64,000 bases of DNA from Mikania micrantha (GCA_009363875.1 CM018695.1:66710907-66774906); one strand, 5' to 3'. Counted from the first letter of the stretch, positions 45,542 through 58,912 are shown. The notes: generated from the sequence alone by a model not told the origin. Made by a program: numbers and translations.

Positions 45542-46906
45542 CACATCCCACTTGTTTATATTAAAAGTCAACAAACGTTAAAAAACAAACATTTATCTTC
45601 ATGCAGACTGCAGACATTTGGTCCAGATCTTCTTCTCCCAGATGTTTGCAGATATGATCCGCAGACTACAGACATTTTACGCTAAAATATTTACATCGCA
45701 TATGTGTCGAAATTTATAATTTTTTTGAAGTTTATTTTTAGTTTCCAATTAAATTGTGACAAAACTTTTATCTATATAAAAATTTTATACACGTGAAAGT
45801 ATTTGCGCTAAAAATGTGTGAGAATTCATTTTTTTTATTAAACGCTTACTTGTTGTTTCTTATAATTGCGACAAATTTATTCAAAACACCTTTTTTAAGA
45901 TCATATTTTACATAGGAAATATGTCAGAATTTATAATTATTTAAAACATCTATTTATATTTTTCTGAAATGTAACTAAACAATTAAAAATACTTTTTTTA
46001 AAAAAAAAACAAACTACGTGTTGCAAATGTATTGGAATAGTTGGGTACTTCTTTATGCGTTTTTTAATCTATATTATTATTAATAAGAAAACAACATTTT
46101 TGTGATGCATTTATGACAATTATTTAATTAATTAAATCTAACCTTTTTTCTTTCAACAACATGTCTCAAATTGCATAATATTTGTGAAAAAATTTTGGGT
46201 CTTCTTAGTTTCGTCACCTAGAAATTAGGATTTTGTCCACAATTATGTTACAATTTGTGACACGTAGCAAATGTGGTTTTTTCTAGCAGCGGCGGTCCAA
46301 CGATTTTGGAGGCCTTAAGCAAACAAAAAAATTGAGGCCCCATTTTTAGTTTATGTTATAAATGTTTGTATGTATATGTTTTTACATGAGTTTCATTATT
46401 TCTAGGTTAATCAAGGTTTTTATGTTCATCATTGTTTGTATTCTCATTAAGGTTTGTAGGTTCATCATATTTTGTATGTTTATAAGATTTGCATTCTTAT
46501 CAAAGTTTATACGTTCATCAAAAATTTTTCTTTATTTACGTTTTTAGGTTTGTCTAAATTTAAAGGTTCGTTAAGATTTGTATTAAGTACACACAAATAG
46601 CCAAATACACAATCTTAATTTAGAACCTTAGATACAACCTTAAGAAGTTAACATTTGCACAAACATATTAACAGAAAGTCAACATACCTATCGATGGCAA
46701 TTTATTTTAAGTTATAAAGTATAAACCTTTCACATTTACCTGGGCTTAGTTCCAAAAATAAATCTACACTATTAATATGTAAGCTAGTATTAATTTCTAA
46801 AGTTTCTTCATGATTAAACAATCTTCTTTCATTGTATCATTACCAATAGATTTTATCTTTTTTATATTAACTAGAAAAGCAAGCATATGTGTAAGATCAT
46901 GAAGGC

Positions 46907-46918
46907 TGGTATCAGAGC
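46907..46918 (+). other. tRNA-Met primer-binding site of the SIRE-like element
   Basis: TGGTATCAGAGC. The sequence upstream shows no clear LTR end, so the 5' LTR seems lost or very diverged. Confidence 0.85.
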
Positions 46919-47006
46919 CTTGGCTCTCTAACTTAAGTAATTAACCATTCTTAAGTTACCAGTTGTTATCTTCTACTGCTCTTTGCTCAAAATCCTTTTT
47001 GATAAA

Positions 47007-48506
47007 ATGACTACAATGAACAAGCACGACACAGAAAATGGCACACTCAACAAACCTCCTATGTTTACACCAGATGATTATTACACCTGGAAAGTTAGAA
47101 TGGAGGGGTTTATCAGGAATCAAGACTTCAAGCTTTGGAAGCTGGTTCTTGAGGGACCCTTCATTCCGACCATTGCTGTTGCAGGTACTAGTGGAGCACC
47201 TGTGCCAAAAGACCCATCTTTGTACTCAGATGAGGATTACAAAAAGATGGAGGTAGATTCTAAGGCATTGTGGCTGATTCAAATGGCAATCCCAGACTCT
47301 ATCATACATGCATTCAAGAAAAGCAAGTCTGCCAAAGAGCTGTGGAACTCTTTGCAACAGATGTATGAAGGGTCAGAAGATGTGAAGGAGAATAAGAAGG
47401 ACATGCTGAAGCAAAAGTTTGAGAACTTTTGCCAAGAGAACAACAAGAAGATGGCTTCTCAGTATTTAAGGTATGTTCAATTAGTTGATGAGCTGACTGC
47501 TGCAGGAGTGAAGATGGAGAATCAATATGTCATAAGAAAGTTTCTAAGATCACTTCCACAAGCCTAGAATATCTATTCTGTTGCTATTCGTAGAACAGAA
47601 AATCATAGAACTTTAAAGCTGGGAGAATTATTTGGTATACTTAGTGCATACCAAACGGAGATTGATGCCCAAGAACCTAAACCTACCTCAATTCCCTCAG
47701 GTTCAGCTGTCTTGTATACACCCATCCACAATCCTCCATTCCAAAACTATCAGCCCATCTACCATTCAAACTCCACACCCATTATCACCTTCCCAGAAAC
47801 ACCAACTCCATCAACTTCTCATTCAAACCCATTTGCAAGCTCAAATCCACTTCTCACCTCAAGCCAGGGAGCATTCATGGTCGAAGAAACAAATTATTTT
47901 CATTTCTGTCAGGAAGATCTAGATGGGATCCCTGCAGATGACCTAGAAGAAATGGACATTAATTACCAGATGGTCATGATCTCATACAGAGCGAAGAAGT
48001 TTTATCAGAGAACTGGAAGACAGATCAAAAGGCATAACATGAAAACTAGGTTTGGTCTGGACAAGTCCAAACTTAAATGCTACAACTGTCAGCAGCTGGG
48101 ACATTTTGCAAGAGAGTGCAAATCTCCAAGCTCTCAATCATCAACTTTAGGTCAGCCAAACCACAAAGCACCAAGCTCCTCCAACAGTGCCAACATAGCA
48201 GAACAGCACGATTTTTCAAACTGGAGCTTTCAAGCTGAGGAAGCATCTACCTCAAACAATGTTTTGATGTCCAATGACTCTACTTCTACATTCAAGGCAA
48301 CTGATGACATGTGTACCCCTGAATGCTTAGAAAAATTAAATGCTTACAAACGTTTTAATGCTCAAGTCTGTGATGAGCTTGAGTCAATACAAGTTGTTAA
48401 GGCAAATTTTTTGAAGCTGAAAGAAATTACAAAGAAAAGATTGAGGAGTAAGAAAAGACTATCTCCAGTTGAAAACATGAAGACACGAATAAGCAGTGTC
48501 AAATAA
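47007..48506 (+). pseudogene. SIRE-like copia Gag, first part
   Basis: ATG 47007. An N-terminal region of the copia gag type (YYTWKVRMEGFIRNQD, KALWLIQMAIPDSIIHAF, ELWNSLQQMYEG) is followed by a Pro/Ser-rich linker and an intact knuckle CYNCQQLGHFAREC (about 48079). One in-frame TAG (47565-47567) replaces a probable Trp, and the frame ends at TAA 48504 where a one-base shift moves coding to the next frame. The long gag with two knuckles suggests the SIRE/Maximus lineage. Confidence 0.9.
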
Positions 48507-48514
48507 ACAATCTT

Positions 48515-49683
48515 TTGGAAAGACTAACAACTGCCAAAACTGAACTTGTATTTGCTGAGGCATACAAAGACAAGTTTCTCAGTCAAGGTGAGAAGTTTGA
48601 GAAACTTCTCAAAATAACTGAGATACCTAAGCTGGTAAAGAAAAGAGGTACCGGGGTGGGTTACATCAAAATGGAACCTCCATATGCCTATACTCCAATA
48701 GTGGAGGTTCGATGCAAACCTGAAGCAAGCATTGTGTATGATGAAGTTTTAGATATACACAAAATTCAACAAGAAAATGATTTGCCTGAATTTAGCCCTA
48801 CACAATCAACTTATTCATCTGAAGATGACACTCCTAAAAATTTTGGAAAACTAAAATCGGTTAATAAACAAAAGAAAAGATACAAGAAAACCACACCATC
48901 TTTTGTAAAGGCTAAGTACGTACAAACCGGGAGTACATCTTCAAATTACTATGTTACTTGTCCATCTGACAAGTCACATAGGGCTAAATCAAGAGATAGA
49001 AAAGCCAGTACATCCAAGGTTCAGGTAAACCACCCAACCAAAAGTCCTGTTGAAACCCCCAAGTCAGGAGAGTCAAGTTCAGTGAAGCACAACTCAAGTT
49101 CCCCCACAAGTAGGAACTTTCAGAAATCAACAAAAGTTCAGCCAATGTGTCTAATGTGTGGAGACTCGAATCATTATGCTGCTAAGTGCTTCTTTAATCC
49201 AAGAAGCAGAACAAACTCAAGACCACGGGGAGAAAGTAGCAGAAGGTGTTGGAACAAACCATCTTTTTTTTGGAAGACCAATCTGCTTTCGAAAGAAAAA
49301 GATCAGTCAAGCAGCACAGGAAGCCGTCAGAAGCAGGTACTTCTGACAACATAGGAAAGAGCAGAAAGTCTTCCGAAGCAAAAAGAACTTCGGAAGCACA
49401 TGTCAAAATTGCTTCAGACAAAACTAAGAAGTCAAAACACTTAAGAAGAAGAAAACCAGAAGTTGGTTCCGATGGCAGCCAGAAAAAGAAAATTTCTCCA
49501 ACAAGTCCAAAGGTCAAGAAAGTCTGGAAGAAGAAGGAAACATCTGAACTAACAGTTCAACCAACAGCTCCATCAGCCGGCTCATCTTCTGGTCCACCAA
49601 AGATGACCTCAAAGAAATTTTTCTATAATGATGCAAATGGAAAACCCAAGACCACATGGGCTTGGGTTCCCATCAGGAACTAA
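48515..49683 (+). pseudogene. SIRE-like copia Gag, C-terminal part
   Basis: It continues in a shifted frame (ERLTTAKTELVFAEAYKDKF, coiled-coil-like) to a second knuckle CLMCGDSNHYAAKC (about 49148). A second shift near 49250-49350 moves to a Lys/Ser-rich basic frame ending at 49683. Two frameshifts and no intact product. Confidence 0.85.
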
Positions 49684-49699
49684 CTCACTTCTATATGTG

Positions 49700-50023
49700 T
49701 AGGGACAACAAAACTCTAAGGGCAACTTGTGGATTGTTGACAGTTACTGCTCCCGCCACATGACAGGCAACAAAACCCATCTACACAAATATGAACCATT
49801 TTTTGGAGGGTCAGTTGCTTTTGGAAGTGATCCAGTGGGTGGATACATCACAGGTAGAGGCACAATAACCAACGGTAAGGTAAGTTTTGAGAATATGCAT
49901 TTTGTGAAAGAATTGAACTATAATTTGCTAAGTGTATCACAGGTGTGTGACCAGAAACATAACATGTTGTTCAATGAGCATGAATGCATTGTCTTGAAAC
50001 CAGGATTTGTTGTTTCCAAATGA
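49700..50023 (+). pseudogene. SIRE-like protease and GAG-pre-integrase start
   Basis: WIVDSYCSRHMTG at about 49727 corresponds to the copia protease motif D-S-G. Gly is changed to Tyr next to the catalytic Asp, which should inactivate it. It then reads ELNYNLLSVSQVCDQKHN and shifts frame near 50010. Confidence 0.88.
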
Positions 50024-51128
50024 CCAAATTCTGCTCAGAGCTCCTAGAAGGAACAACATGTATATGTTGGACATAAGCACAGCTTCACCACTTAGTAATA
50101 TTAATTGCTTTATCTCAAGAGCCTCACTTGATGAATCATATCTTTGGCACATGAGACTTTGTCGTGTAAACCTGAAAAACATGAATAAACTTGTGAAAAA
50201 TAATTTAGTTACAGGTTTTCCAACAAAAGAATTTATATGTGTTGATAAATGTGTTGCCTGCCTAAAAGGGAAGCAACACAAATCATCTCATCATGCCAAA
50301 GAGATAAATTCAATAACAACAGTCCTACATTTGCTACACATGGATTTGTGTGGCCCTACAAGTGTGAAAAGTCTAGGTAGAAAATCATACTACTTGGTGG
50401 TCACTGATGACTTCTCAAGATATACCTGGGTATTCTTTCTGAGTACCAAGGATGAAACTGCTGAGATTTTGAAGTCATTTATTCTTAGGGTTGTGAATAA
50501 AAGTGACCATCATGTAAAAATCTTAAGGTCTGATCAAGGAACATAATTCAAAAATCATATTTTAAACTCCTTTTGTGAATCTAAGGGTGTTGCTGAGAGA
50601 AGGAATAGGACACTGATTGAGGCTGCTAGGACCACGTTATCTGATGCCAAGCTTCCAATAACTTTTTGGGCAGAAGCAGTCAACACTGCCTGCTATGTCC
50701 AAAATAGAATATTGGTAGTTAAATCACATTGTATGACTCCTTATGAAATTTGGCATAAGAGAAAACCATTTATTGGGTTTCTTAAACCATTTGGATGTCA
50801 ATGCACCATTTTGAATACCAAAGATCATCTAGCCAAGTTTGCTGAGAAATCAGCAGAGGGCTACTATGTTGGGTACTCTTCACATGCTAAGGCATATAGA
50901 GTATACATCAAAGATTCCAGGATTAGTGAAGAGTCTGCAAATGTTCAGTTTAATGAACACACTATCAATAAACCTGGAATAGGCCCTGATTGGCCGTTTG
51001 ATCTTGATAAATTCACATATGCATTTAATTTTTTGAAAGAGTATGTTCCAGAACCGCAGACAACTACCTCAGACTCCACTCAGCACACAAGAGAAGAAGA
51101 TTTTCATGTTGAACGGCCAATAGCTTAA
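50007..51128 (+). pseudogene. SIRE-like integrase with in-frame deletion in the catalytic core
   Basis: Pre-integrase LWHMRLCRVNLKNMNKLV, zinc finger, then core D residues in HMDLCGPT and LRSDQG. A TAA replaces the Glu codon after DQGT. Between the second Asp and the catalytic Glu (VAERRNRT) only 20 residues remain instead of 35, so about 15 codons including the usual TPQQNG motif were lost in frame. The C-terminal module (FWAEAVNTACYVQNR, GYYVGYSSHAKAYRVY) is intact to 51128. Confidence 0.9.
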
Positions 51129-51137
51129 AGACAAACC

Positions 51138-51890
51138 TTGGCAGAATCCACTTCAACACATCAAGCAGTCTCACAATCTGAGACAACCAACACCTCTCGG
51201 GCTGTTCCTCTAAGTGACTCTACTTCTGCTCCACATAGTCAAGAAGAAGTTAGGAGCCCTTCTGTCGAAGCAATCACTCTGGGAACTTCTCTTCCCAGAG
51301 AAAATCAACCCACAACAGTCCAACAACATAAACTCCAAGATTTACCAGAAATTCAGCTTGAGGTTGTTCTTCCAAACCTTGAACCAAGCAACTTGGATTT
51401 GAGTTCCCAGCTGGATGTGATTCCAAGAACCCGCATTCATAACACTCATCCAGCTGAGAATATCATTGGCAGTGTTGAAGATGGAGTAAGAACAAGGAGT
51501 TCCATGCATGAAGCAAACATTTGTTTGTTTTCTTGCTTTCTATCCCAGAACGAACCAAAGAAAGTTGCTGAGGCCTTGAAAGACAGTAGCTGGGTAGAAG
51601 CAATGCAGGAGGAACTCCTACAGTTTGAAAGGCAATGAGTGTGGAAAATTTGCAAATATGCAATTGGCACCAAATGGGTTTTTAGAAATAATAAGGACGA
51701 CAAAGGTGTTGTCATAAAAAACAAGGCACGGCTTGTTGTACAAGGGTACACACAGGAAGAAGGGATTGACTATGATGATGTTTTTGCTCCAGTTGTAAGG
51801 ATGGAGGCAATCAGAATATTTCTAGCATTTGCAGCTGCCAAAGACTTCAAAGTATTTCAAATGGATGTCAAGAGTGCCCTCTACTTTTAA
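51138..51890 (+). pseudogene. SIRE-like hinge and start of reverse transcriptase, truncated
   Basis: Same frame as the integrase. A Ser/Thr-rich hinge ends at TGA 51636. RT then begins (YAIGTKWVFRNNKDDKGVV, ARLVVQGYTQEEGIDYDDVF, FQMDVKSAL) and stops at about 51888. The YVDD motif, RNase H and 3' LTR are missing. The break is abrupt, so the element is truncated by deletion. Confidence 0.88.
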
Positions 51891-52200
51891 GAAATTGTAA
51901 CACTAACAGATTGGTGATGGTGGTTGTTACTAGAGACAAAGGGGGCACATGTAGTGGTATTCAAAGAGTGATGAGAGGAATGAGAAGATGGGTATTGTTA
52001 CATGCTATAATAGAGAGGAAGGAGGACCCACAAATATTTGTGTGTATATATATTAAATATCATGAATAGAAATAGTAGAAATATATATATACTAAATAGT
52101 GAGCGGGTCCAATTGCTGAATTTATGGTCGAAGATAAACAGCCGTAAAAGGGATTCGATTAAATAGTAAGTGGGTCCTGCTGCGGAATTTGTGTGTGAAG
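51891..52200. other. Short unknown stretch with a 66-bp diverged tandem repeat
   Basis: AAATAGTGAGCGGGTCC (about 52094) and AAATAGTAAGTGGGTCC (about 52161) begin two related units. The second unit is split by solo LTR 2 and resumes at 60066 (ATAAACGACTGG, cf. ATAAACAGCCG). That independently confirms the insertion junction. Confidence 0.6.
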
Positions 52201-53110
52201 TGTCACATCCCAACCAACAGCGGAATACGTCGGGGCACGAGTTTGACTATTCATTAACTCATGATGCTATTATAACGTTTCAATATTTAAAGCATCATTA
52301 TTAACAATTAAATAAAACATTCATTGCATCACAATAAAACATTCACATGGATTGAATATCTATGTATTACAATTGAAATTATAAACATTGTTTTAAGAAT
52401 TTAGTAGGTCTACTAATCCTATTCATATGTCTTAATGTCACACCTCCAAATTACCACTTACGACGCCAAGCCGTTGAGTGTGACGTAGCAGGATCAAAGC
52501 GGAAATAAATTGTTTTCACAGCGGAATGTAAATAAGAGACACAACATTGTTTACAATACAGAATGACATAAATTGTTTTTGAAATAAGTAAATATGCATG
52601 CAAGACTCTCTTCATGTATTCCTTGTGCGTCCTAGCCATGTGCATTCAATTTCCTGAGAATACATACTAAAACGTGTCAACATAAAGTTGGTGAGTTCAC
52701 AAGTTTACGTAATCAGTAAAACAGTTAACGGGATATATACCAGGAATGTTAAGTTGGTGACCATAGGTCCCGAGTGTATGTGTTGCACCTCTACCAAAAC
52801 TAGACCGTTAGATGCCTCCGCCAAGTCTATCGTAAAAACTATGGCATAGGTCGATATTACGCTCGTTCTGACCGCCAGTCAGAGCTAGTTATCGTCGAGT
52901 GGGGTTTGTCAGACCCAATAGTACTATCCAATAACGCCTCGTTCGTGTTTAACTAACAGTAAGGTTTTGTGAGGACTTTATTACGATAATAGCACACTCA
53001 AAAAGTTGTTTACAACATACCAGTCATACATCTAAAATTTGTTTGCAATGTATTCTCACCCCAAGTTTAAAGTAAACAATTAAGATAGAAAAATAGAGCT
53101 GTAAACACAC

Positions 53111-55215
53111 TGTAACAACCAAAGATTTAGCACATTTGATCGTGTATGAAATCCACGTTGAATTGACAATTGAAATTATTACAGGATGATAGTACGCGAG
53201 AAATGGTGAACGTGGGTGAAAACCGTGCGCGAAACGGAGTCCTGGATTATCCGGAAATGAAAAACGAAGAAAAAATTCAAAGTATGGAACTTCTGGACTC
53301 GTCGCGGTTAGCGACGGAGAGGTTGAGGATTCTTCGCGGTACGCGATGGACCAAAATATCTGAGATTCTTCCGGATTTCTTCGCGGTACGCGAAGCCTTG
53401 TTTTGACCCCCTTCGCGGTACGCGACGAGTGAGGCGGTGCAGTGGATCAGATTCTCTTCATTAAAACGCATGCAGAAGTTAAAAATTTTATCTCTCGAAC
53501 CTTTTCTAGCTCCAGACGAAAGAACTCGATATTAAACCATCAGAAATCAAATTTCAAGCCAACAGATCGTATATTTGAAGCCGGGGAACTTATCTGCGAG
53601 TGCTGATCATTGTTTTGCAGTCAAAACTCCGTTAGATTAGGTAACGATTCATTTTAACCTTCTAGATTGATAATGATTGATTAAATCTTGTTTTTGAACG
53701 TAATGATATAGTTAGGGTTGTTGATTATTGCCTAGATGATGGCTAGGATTGATTATAAATGACAAACTCGAATGGTTAACGGGTAAATCCTTGTTTTGAG
53801 CCGTTGTAATGCCCGGTTTGCATGGAATCATAACAATGGTTATAATGATTTAAACCATTTGATTATGACAACGTAGGTGATTAGTTTGATTAATCTTTAA
53901 CATGCAACGTGAAATCTAGGTGTTTCAAACTAATCACAACCATTAACATACTCATTGGAACGATTATCTTATGTTTGTGATAACAGGCAAATTAGTATGT
54001 TAAACATGGTTGTTAAACCTATTCTAATGCTACGTTGTGATATTTCATGATATCTGGGAAATCAATAACAAGGATTGATCATTTTTAAGCCGTTAATCTG
54101 TCTAGGAACTTGTTTTAGTGTTATAATCAACAACATTAACTATTTGAAGACTATCAAGGCAATGTCTTTGACATTGGACGTTCAGAAAGATTTAATCAGT
54201 AAGTTAAAACATAAATAACTTATTAAACGTAAACCAATGCAAAATTACGTCATTAGCACCAGTTTGCAAGTGATCTTGCTATGTAAGACATCAAGTGAGT
54301 TCTTATAGCCCTGTTTTAAATGTTTTACCATTTTGGGCTGGTATGCATGTTATAAAGATATTGTATGAAAGTAATTTTTAACCTGATTATGATAAGGTAA
54401 AGTATGTTTTCAGGAAAAGAATGTTTTGAAATAAATAATGTTTTAAGTCTCAACTGTGGTTGAGAAGAAAAATGTTTTTTAAAGTCTCGGCCGAGATCGA
54501 GAAGAAAACGTGATTTTGAAGTCCCGGCTGCGGTTGGGCAAAAGTTGAGTACTACGATGCGGAGAAAGGTTTATGATTATGATGGTTTATATGATTTAAA
54601 TCATGTTGTGTATGAATGATGTATGTAAAGAAGTCTTGTACCGGTATGAGCCGTCAACTTCGGCTGATGGATTAAGAGTCCTGTGGAAACACGGGCCTGC
54701 CGACTGTGTGTCGCCAGTTGAGGAAATCTTATGCATGTGTAAGTTATCGACTTCGGGTTGATAGTTTAAGAGTCTTGTGCTGCACAAGCCTGTTGACTTC
54801 GGTCGGCAGCGAATGTTAAAGTTTCTGCCCTGGGTGATTAATGTTATGATAACATGTGTGTTATGTATGGAATTATGTGGGGTGATGTTATGAATGATTA
54901 AAAGATTTATTTAAAAATCTAACTTAGAACTCACCAGCATAAAGCTGACTTGTTTTATGTGCATATCAGGTTAAATAGATTGGAAAGAATAACAGGAGAG
55001 CTTGTGGCATATGTTGAAGACTTCCCTGACATAATATGGCTATGTTATAAAACTATAGAGACTTGGGTTATATGTAAATGTTTGTTTAAATCTGTATAAT
55101 ATTTTATGTAGTCACCTTAAATTCCGCTGCGAAAGTAATGAAGTCAGGGTTTAAGGACTATGGGTTTGATGTTTGCCAACCGAGGGGACTCCCGGAGAAC
55201 GGGGCCTCTCACTCA
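53111..55215 (+). mobile_element. Solo LTR (about 2.1 kb) nested at the third level
   Basis: It starts TGTAACAACCAAAG and aligns with the solo LTR at 14643 over most of its length (for example TGTTTTTGAACGTAATGATA near 53690). The right end lacks a clear match and is placed near 55215 (CTCACTCA). The following CACAT would match the left flank CACAC with one mismatch. The boundary is uncertain. Confidence 0.68.
53301..53429 (+). repeat. Four CpG-rich inverted repeats in the third-level LTR
   Basis: GTCGCGGTTAGCGAC (53301), CTTCGCGGTACGCGATGG (53332), CTTCGCGGTACGCGAAG (53379-53395, perfect 7-bp arms around GTA) and CTTCGCGGTACGCGACGAG (53411). Confidence 0.9.
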
Positions 55216-56948
55216 CATGAGTCTATAGTTGTTTATCGTTACCGTGAACTGGTTATCCTTAACTGTAACCTATATCGCATAGGTTTCGTGAGCTCGTTTT
55301 CACTGTCATGTTAGTGTTCGTGCTCGTGTTGGTCTACCTAGACCATGTTTGTGTCCAAACAACTCTAAGTTGTTATGTTTGACCGTGTTTGACTCAACGA
55401 CCCGTTGGTGACTCGTATGGTTCTTAGTGTTTGTTTAACGTGTGTTAAGTTTCATGTATTTCATGTATTTCATGTAAACACATAAGTTACGTTCGACGGA
55501 TAACGTACTGTTTATAGTAAGTTTCCGTTTTTGTCAGGTTTCTATTCTAGGCAAGTTTACATAAAATCACATTTTAACAATTTTAGCATGCTTGTTTTAT
55601 CCCAATGGATCATGTTATCACATAGCACATTGTTTCAAGTCATCACACAAGCATACTTTCCTTTTAAAGTTACTAAATATAGCGAGTTCCTATATCTAAC
55701 ATGTGTTGAATCATTCAAGCATGCAAACTCCTTTATTTCATCATAATATATCATTTACAAGCATAGTTTACCCTTTAATCATGTCAATAGACCTTATTCT
55801 ACAAAATCCCCAATTAAAGTTACTATTCTTAATAATTACTACTTTTACCATGTCTTAACTCAATTATTCACAAACAACCCTTCATTTTATCATAACAAAG
55901 CATTTTAAATCATTTATCATCACAAAACATGCTTAATAGATCCAATATGTAGAAATCTCCAATTTAAAGTTTCTATAAATAGGAAGTTTACTAGTAATCT
56001 CATTTTTATCAAAATCAAAATATATAACATATTTATATAACCATTGTTATCATCAAAAACACTTAAACATGTTAGAAATCAACATGCATGACCTTGTTTC
56101 TTATTTGAAAGTTTCCTTAAATAGAAACGTATGAACAATACATCATTTTCATCGAATCTAATCAAACCAATGCATCTCAAATCACCACATTGGTCACACA
56201 TCATCATTTAAATACATCTATTAAGCCTAAAACGTCATCTATCATCAATTTGTAATAAAAAGTTACTATTTATAGTAACTATTTCAAATAATCATCATAT
56301 TAATAAATAAATCTAGTCATCTTGCTCAATCACTCTTACACATGAATCATCATTTAAACACTTATAACATGACTGAAACATCAAAAATCAACACTGCGAG
56401 TCCTTAAAGTTACCATTTTGTTCATCAAAAGTTTCTTTTTATATTAATATCAACAAATAATCATCAAATGACATCATTTCAACAAATAGATCACTCTTAA
56501 GCTTTAAATCAGTAAATCCAAACCATAAACACATGTTTATGGAGATGAAATTTCATGCATGTAGCTGGATTGATGTTGCATGTAGCTACAAATGCTTGCA
56601 TGTGTGTGTTTTGGTGTTTCTAATGTAAACGATCATGTAAACTACCTTCAAATGCTCTAGATGATTGATTCCGTGCAAGAAAAAAAGCTCTAGGGCTCTG
56701 GAAGTCTCTGTTGATGGTCCTCCAGTTGCTACAAGAGAGTGATGACGATGGATGGTCTTTCCTACCTTCATTCAAGCTCAAAGCTTTCAATGGAGTTCAA
56801 GGCTTAGCTCACAATAGCTCCTGAGGGTGTGTGATGGTGTTGGCAGAGAGTTTGGGGTCGGTTAGTTCGTGTTTAGTCGAAAGAAAAGGGGTAAAAGAAC
56901 TGATGGTGAAAAGGGTGAGTATTTATAAAGTTTAAAGCTACTGGAAGG

Positions 56949-57124
56949 CTTCGCGTACCGCCAAGAATGCCCCTAGGGGGTCTTGGCATACGTCAAGATT
57001 AATTTAATCGGGTTCTCTCCCGATACAAGTCGTGTACTGCCGAGGCGGAATTTGATCGATCGTGGCATACTACGAAAAAATCCGGAGAATTCAAATTGCC
57101 CGCCCACCTTCGCGTACCGCGAGG
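56949..57124 (-). repeat. Five inverted repeats upstream of the TATA box in the minus-strand chromovirus LTR
   Basis: CTTCGCGTACCGCCAAG (56949), CTTGGCATACGTCAAG (56982), GTCGTGTACTGCCGAGG (57029), CGTGGCATACTACG (57061) and CCTTCGCGTACCGCGAGG (57107). In minus-strand sense they precede the TATA box at 56940-56931 by about 10-180 bp. Confidence 0.82.
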
Positions 57125-58426
57125 AGTGCTAACTGGCCCAATTGCCCATTTTTATTTATACGGTTCGTTTTTCGTCCGTTTTTCGTTATCGTTTCTCGAC
57201 TTTTGCATTGGTTTTGCTTGTTATTTGTTCACATATTGTTTAATTGTTGTTCGATTGCACAAATTGTTCGATGTTTCACCAACGTTCATTATTTCAAGAT
57301 ACGTGTGTGTGTTTTCTGATAATTCAACGAATTATTGTTCAATTGTATATGTCTCGACTACTGTGCCACGTGTCACACTAAATTAAACAAATTCTAGTGC
57401 CACGTATGTAATAATAAATTTATTTATTATTTATTTATATCGTTTGCTGACCTGGAAATTACGAGGTGTCACACTTCATCTTAGCCTGTTACACACGTAA
57501 AATAAGAGTTTATCAATTTTTTGCATAGTTAATGAGTTTACACATTAAGTTTGAATAATACGTATAAAAAGGATGCAAACGATAGCCTAACTAGAATATG
57601 TATCATAATCAAAGCATGAATACAAGTTTGAACTATAAGAATGAATAAATGAATAACCCTAGCTTGTTTCCAAACAAGTATTCTTACAACATGATAATTC
57701 AAGTATAACAATACAAGAATTATCTTTGTAATTCAACAAGTTTGCTAGGTGTACTTTTCACCTTTTTCACACAATGACAAAAGCCATTGTTAAGATGATA
57801 TCTAATACATCTTAGGCTACTAGGTTCTAGCTTCCTTGACTGGCAACACACATAGAATCAACACATTGTGTAAGGCATAGCATATAACACATAACACTAA
57901 CTAGGTCTAAGCATCCTAAAGTTCAAGATTCAAGATTCAAGTCCTAAACTATGGCATCCTAATGGAAGCCCTAAATGTATAAATCTAAGTTTAAATGGAT
58001 AATTTGAAATATTTATTAAACAAAAATTCTCAAAATATTGGATAATAAATAAAATAGAATATAAGATATTATTTTTATTTATTTATCAATATCATTGATT
58101 GTATGAATAAACTAGAATGATGTTTTGAGATTATTTGATAATATTCCAATAAGTTTGTTTAATAAATAAAATAGCATATTAAATATTTTATTTATTTATT
58201 ATTTAGTAATTAGAAATCCTGTGAATAATATTCCATCCAGTGTTTATTGAATTAAGAAGAATGAATAAAAAAATTCTTTTAGAATATTAATAAAATTGAA
58301 TTTTAGAAAATTTATGATATTGTTAAAGATTACATATTATTTATTGAAATTACCATTTGCTATAAAATAGCTATTTGTTTTAGAATTTATTTGGACTTAA
58401 GAAAAACTACTGGTTTTAAGTAATCC

Positions 58427-58457
<31 letters not shown>

Positions 58458-58912
58458 GAAATCATTTTATTTTAAAGTAATCTTTATTCAAATTTTTAAG
58501 GATAATATGTTTTTTTAACATTAATAGCTAAATACATATTACAACGTAAAAATATGTTTGTTTGTTTGTTTTTTTATTCTTTTGAAATAAATTTCTTGTA
58601 AATTTCAAAAGCTAAAAGAAAATTATTTTTAACTTTGATTTCTAATAAGTAAATATGTATTATAATATTTGAAATGTGTTGTGAACTTAGAAAATATTTT
58701 TAAACATAAAATATGATTTCTAAACAACTTTGTATATTTATTTTTATGTAGCAAATTAGTTTTATAATAGAAATTAAATTATATATTTTTCATAATTTAA
58801 TATAACATTAACAGAATGTATAAAAATAAATTTTAGGATTTTTGATATTAACTTCATAAAAAAATCATGAATGGAAACGAAGGTATGCAAAAAAAAAAAA
58901 TCGAACTTACCA

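Larger units (their letters stand above)
43622..46906. other. Long intergenic stretch with degraded repeats
   Basis: No supported gene. The ORF at 43696-43974 lacks an ATG start and has no recognisable domain. It includes a 111-bp direct duplication (44071 and 44182), a Helitron-like hairpin (45522-45541), and at 46288-46350 a GGCGGTCCAACGATTTTGGA...GAGGCCCC segment typical of a common degraded plant repeat. Confidence 0.45.
52436..57473 (-). mobile_element. Chromovirus-type solo LTR (net about 2.9 kb) inside solo LTR 2
   Basis: Plus-strand ends TGTCACACCTCC and ACGAGGTGTCACA, flanked by CTTAA (52431-52435) and CTTCA (57474-57478), one mismatch. Read on the minus strand it starts TGTGACACCTCGTAATTTCC, like the LTRs at 1890 and 62782. 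It shares with them the palindrome cluster followed by a TATA box (TTTATAAATA, 56931-56940) and a block near 55390 related to 3795. It is interrupted by the LTR at 53111. Confidence 0.78.

Noticed and set aside
46600..46906. 5' LTR of the SIRE-like element
   Set aside because: No TG..CA end before the primer site and no second copy downstream to compare with, so no LTR is called.
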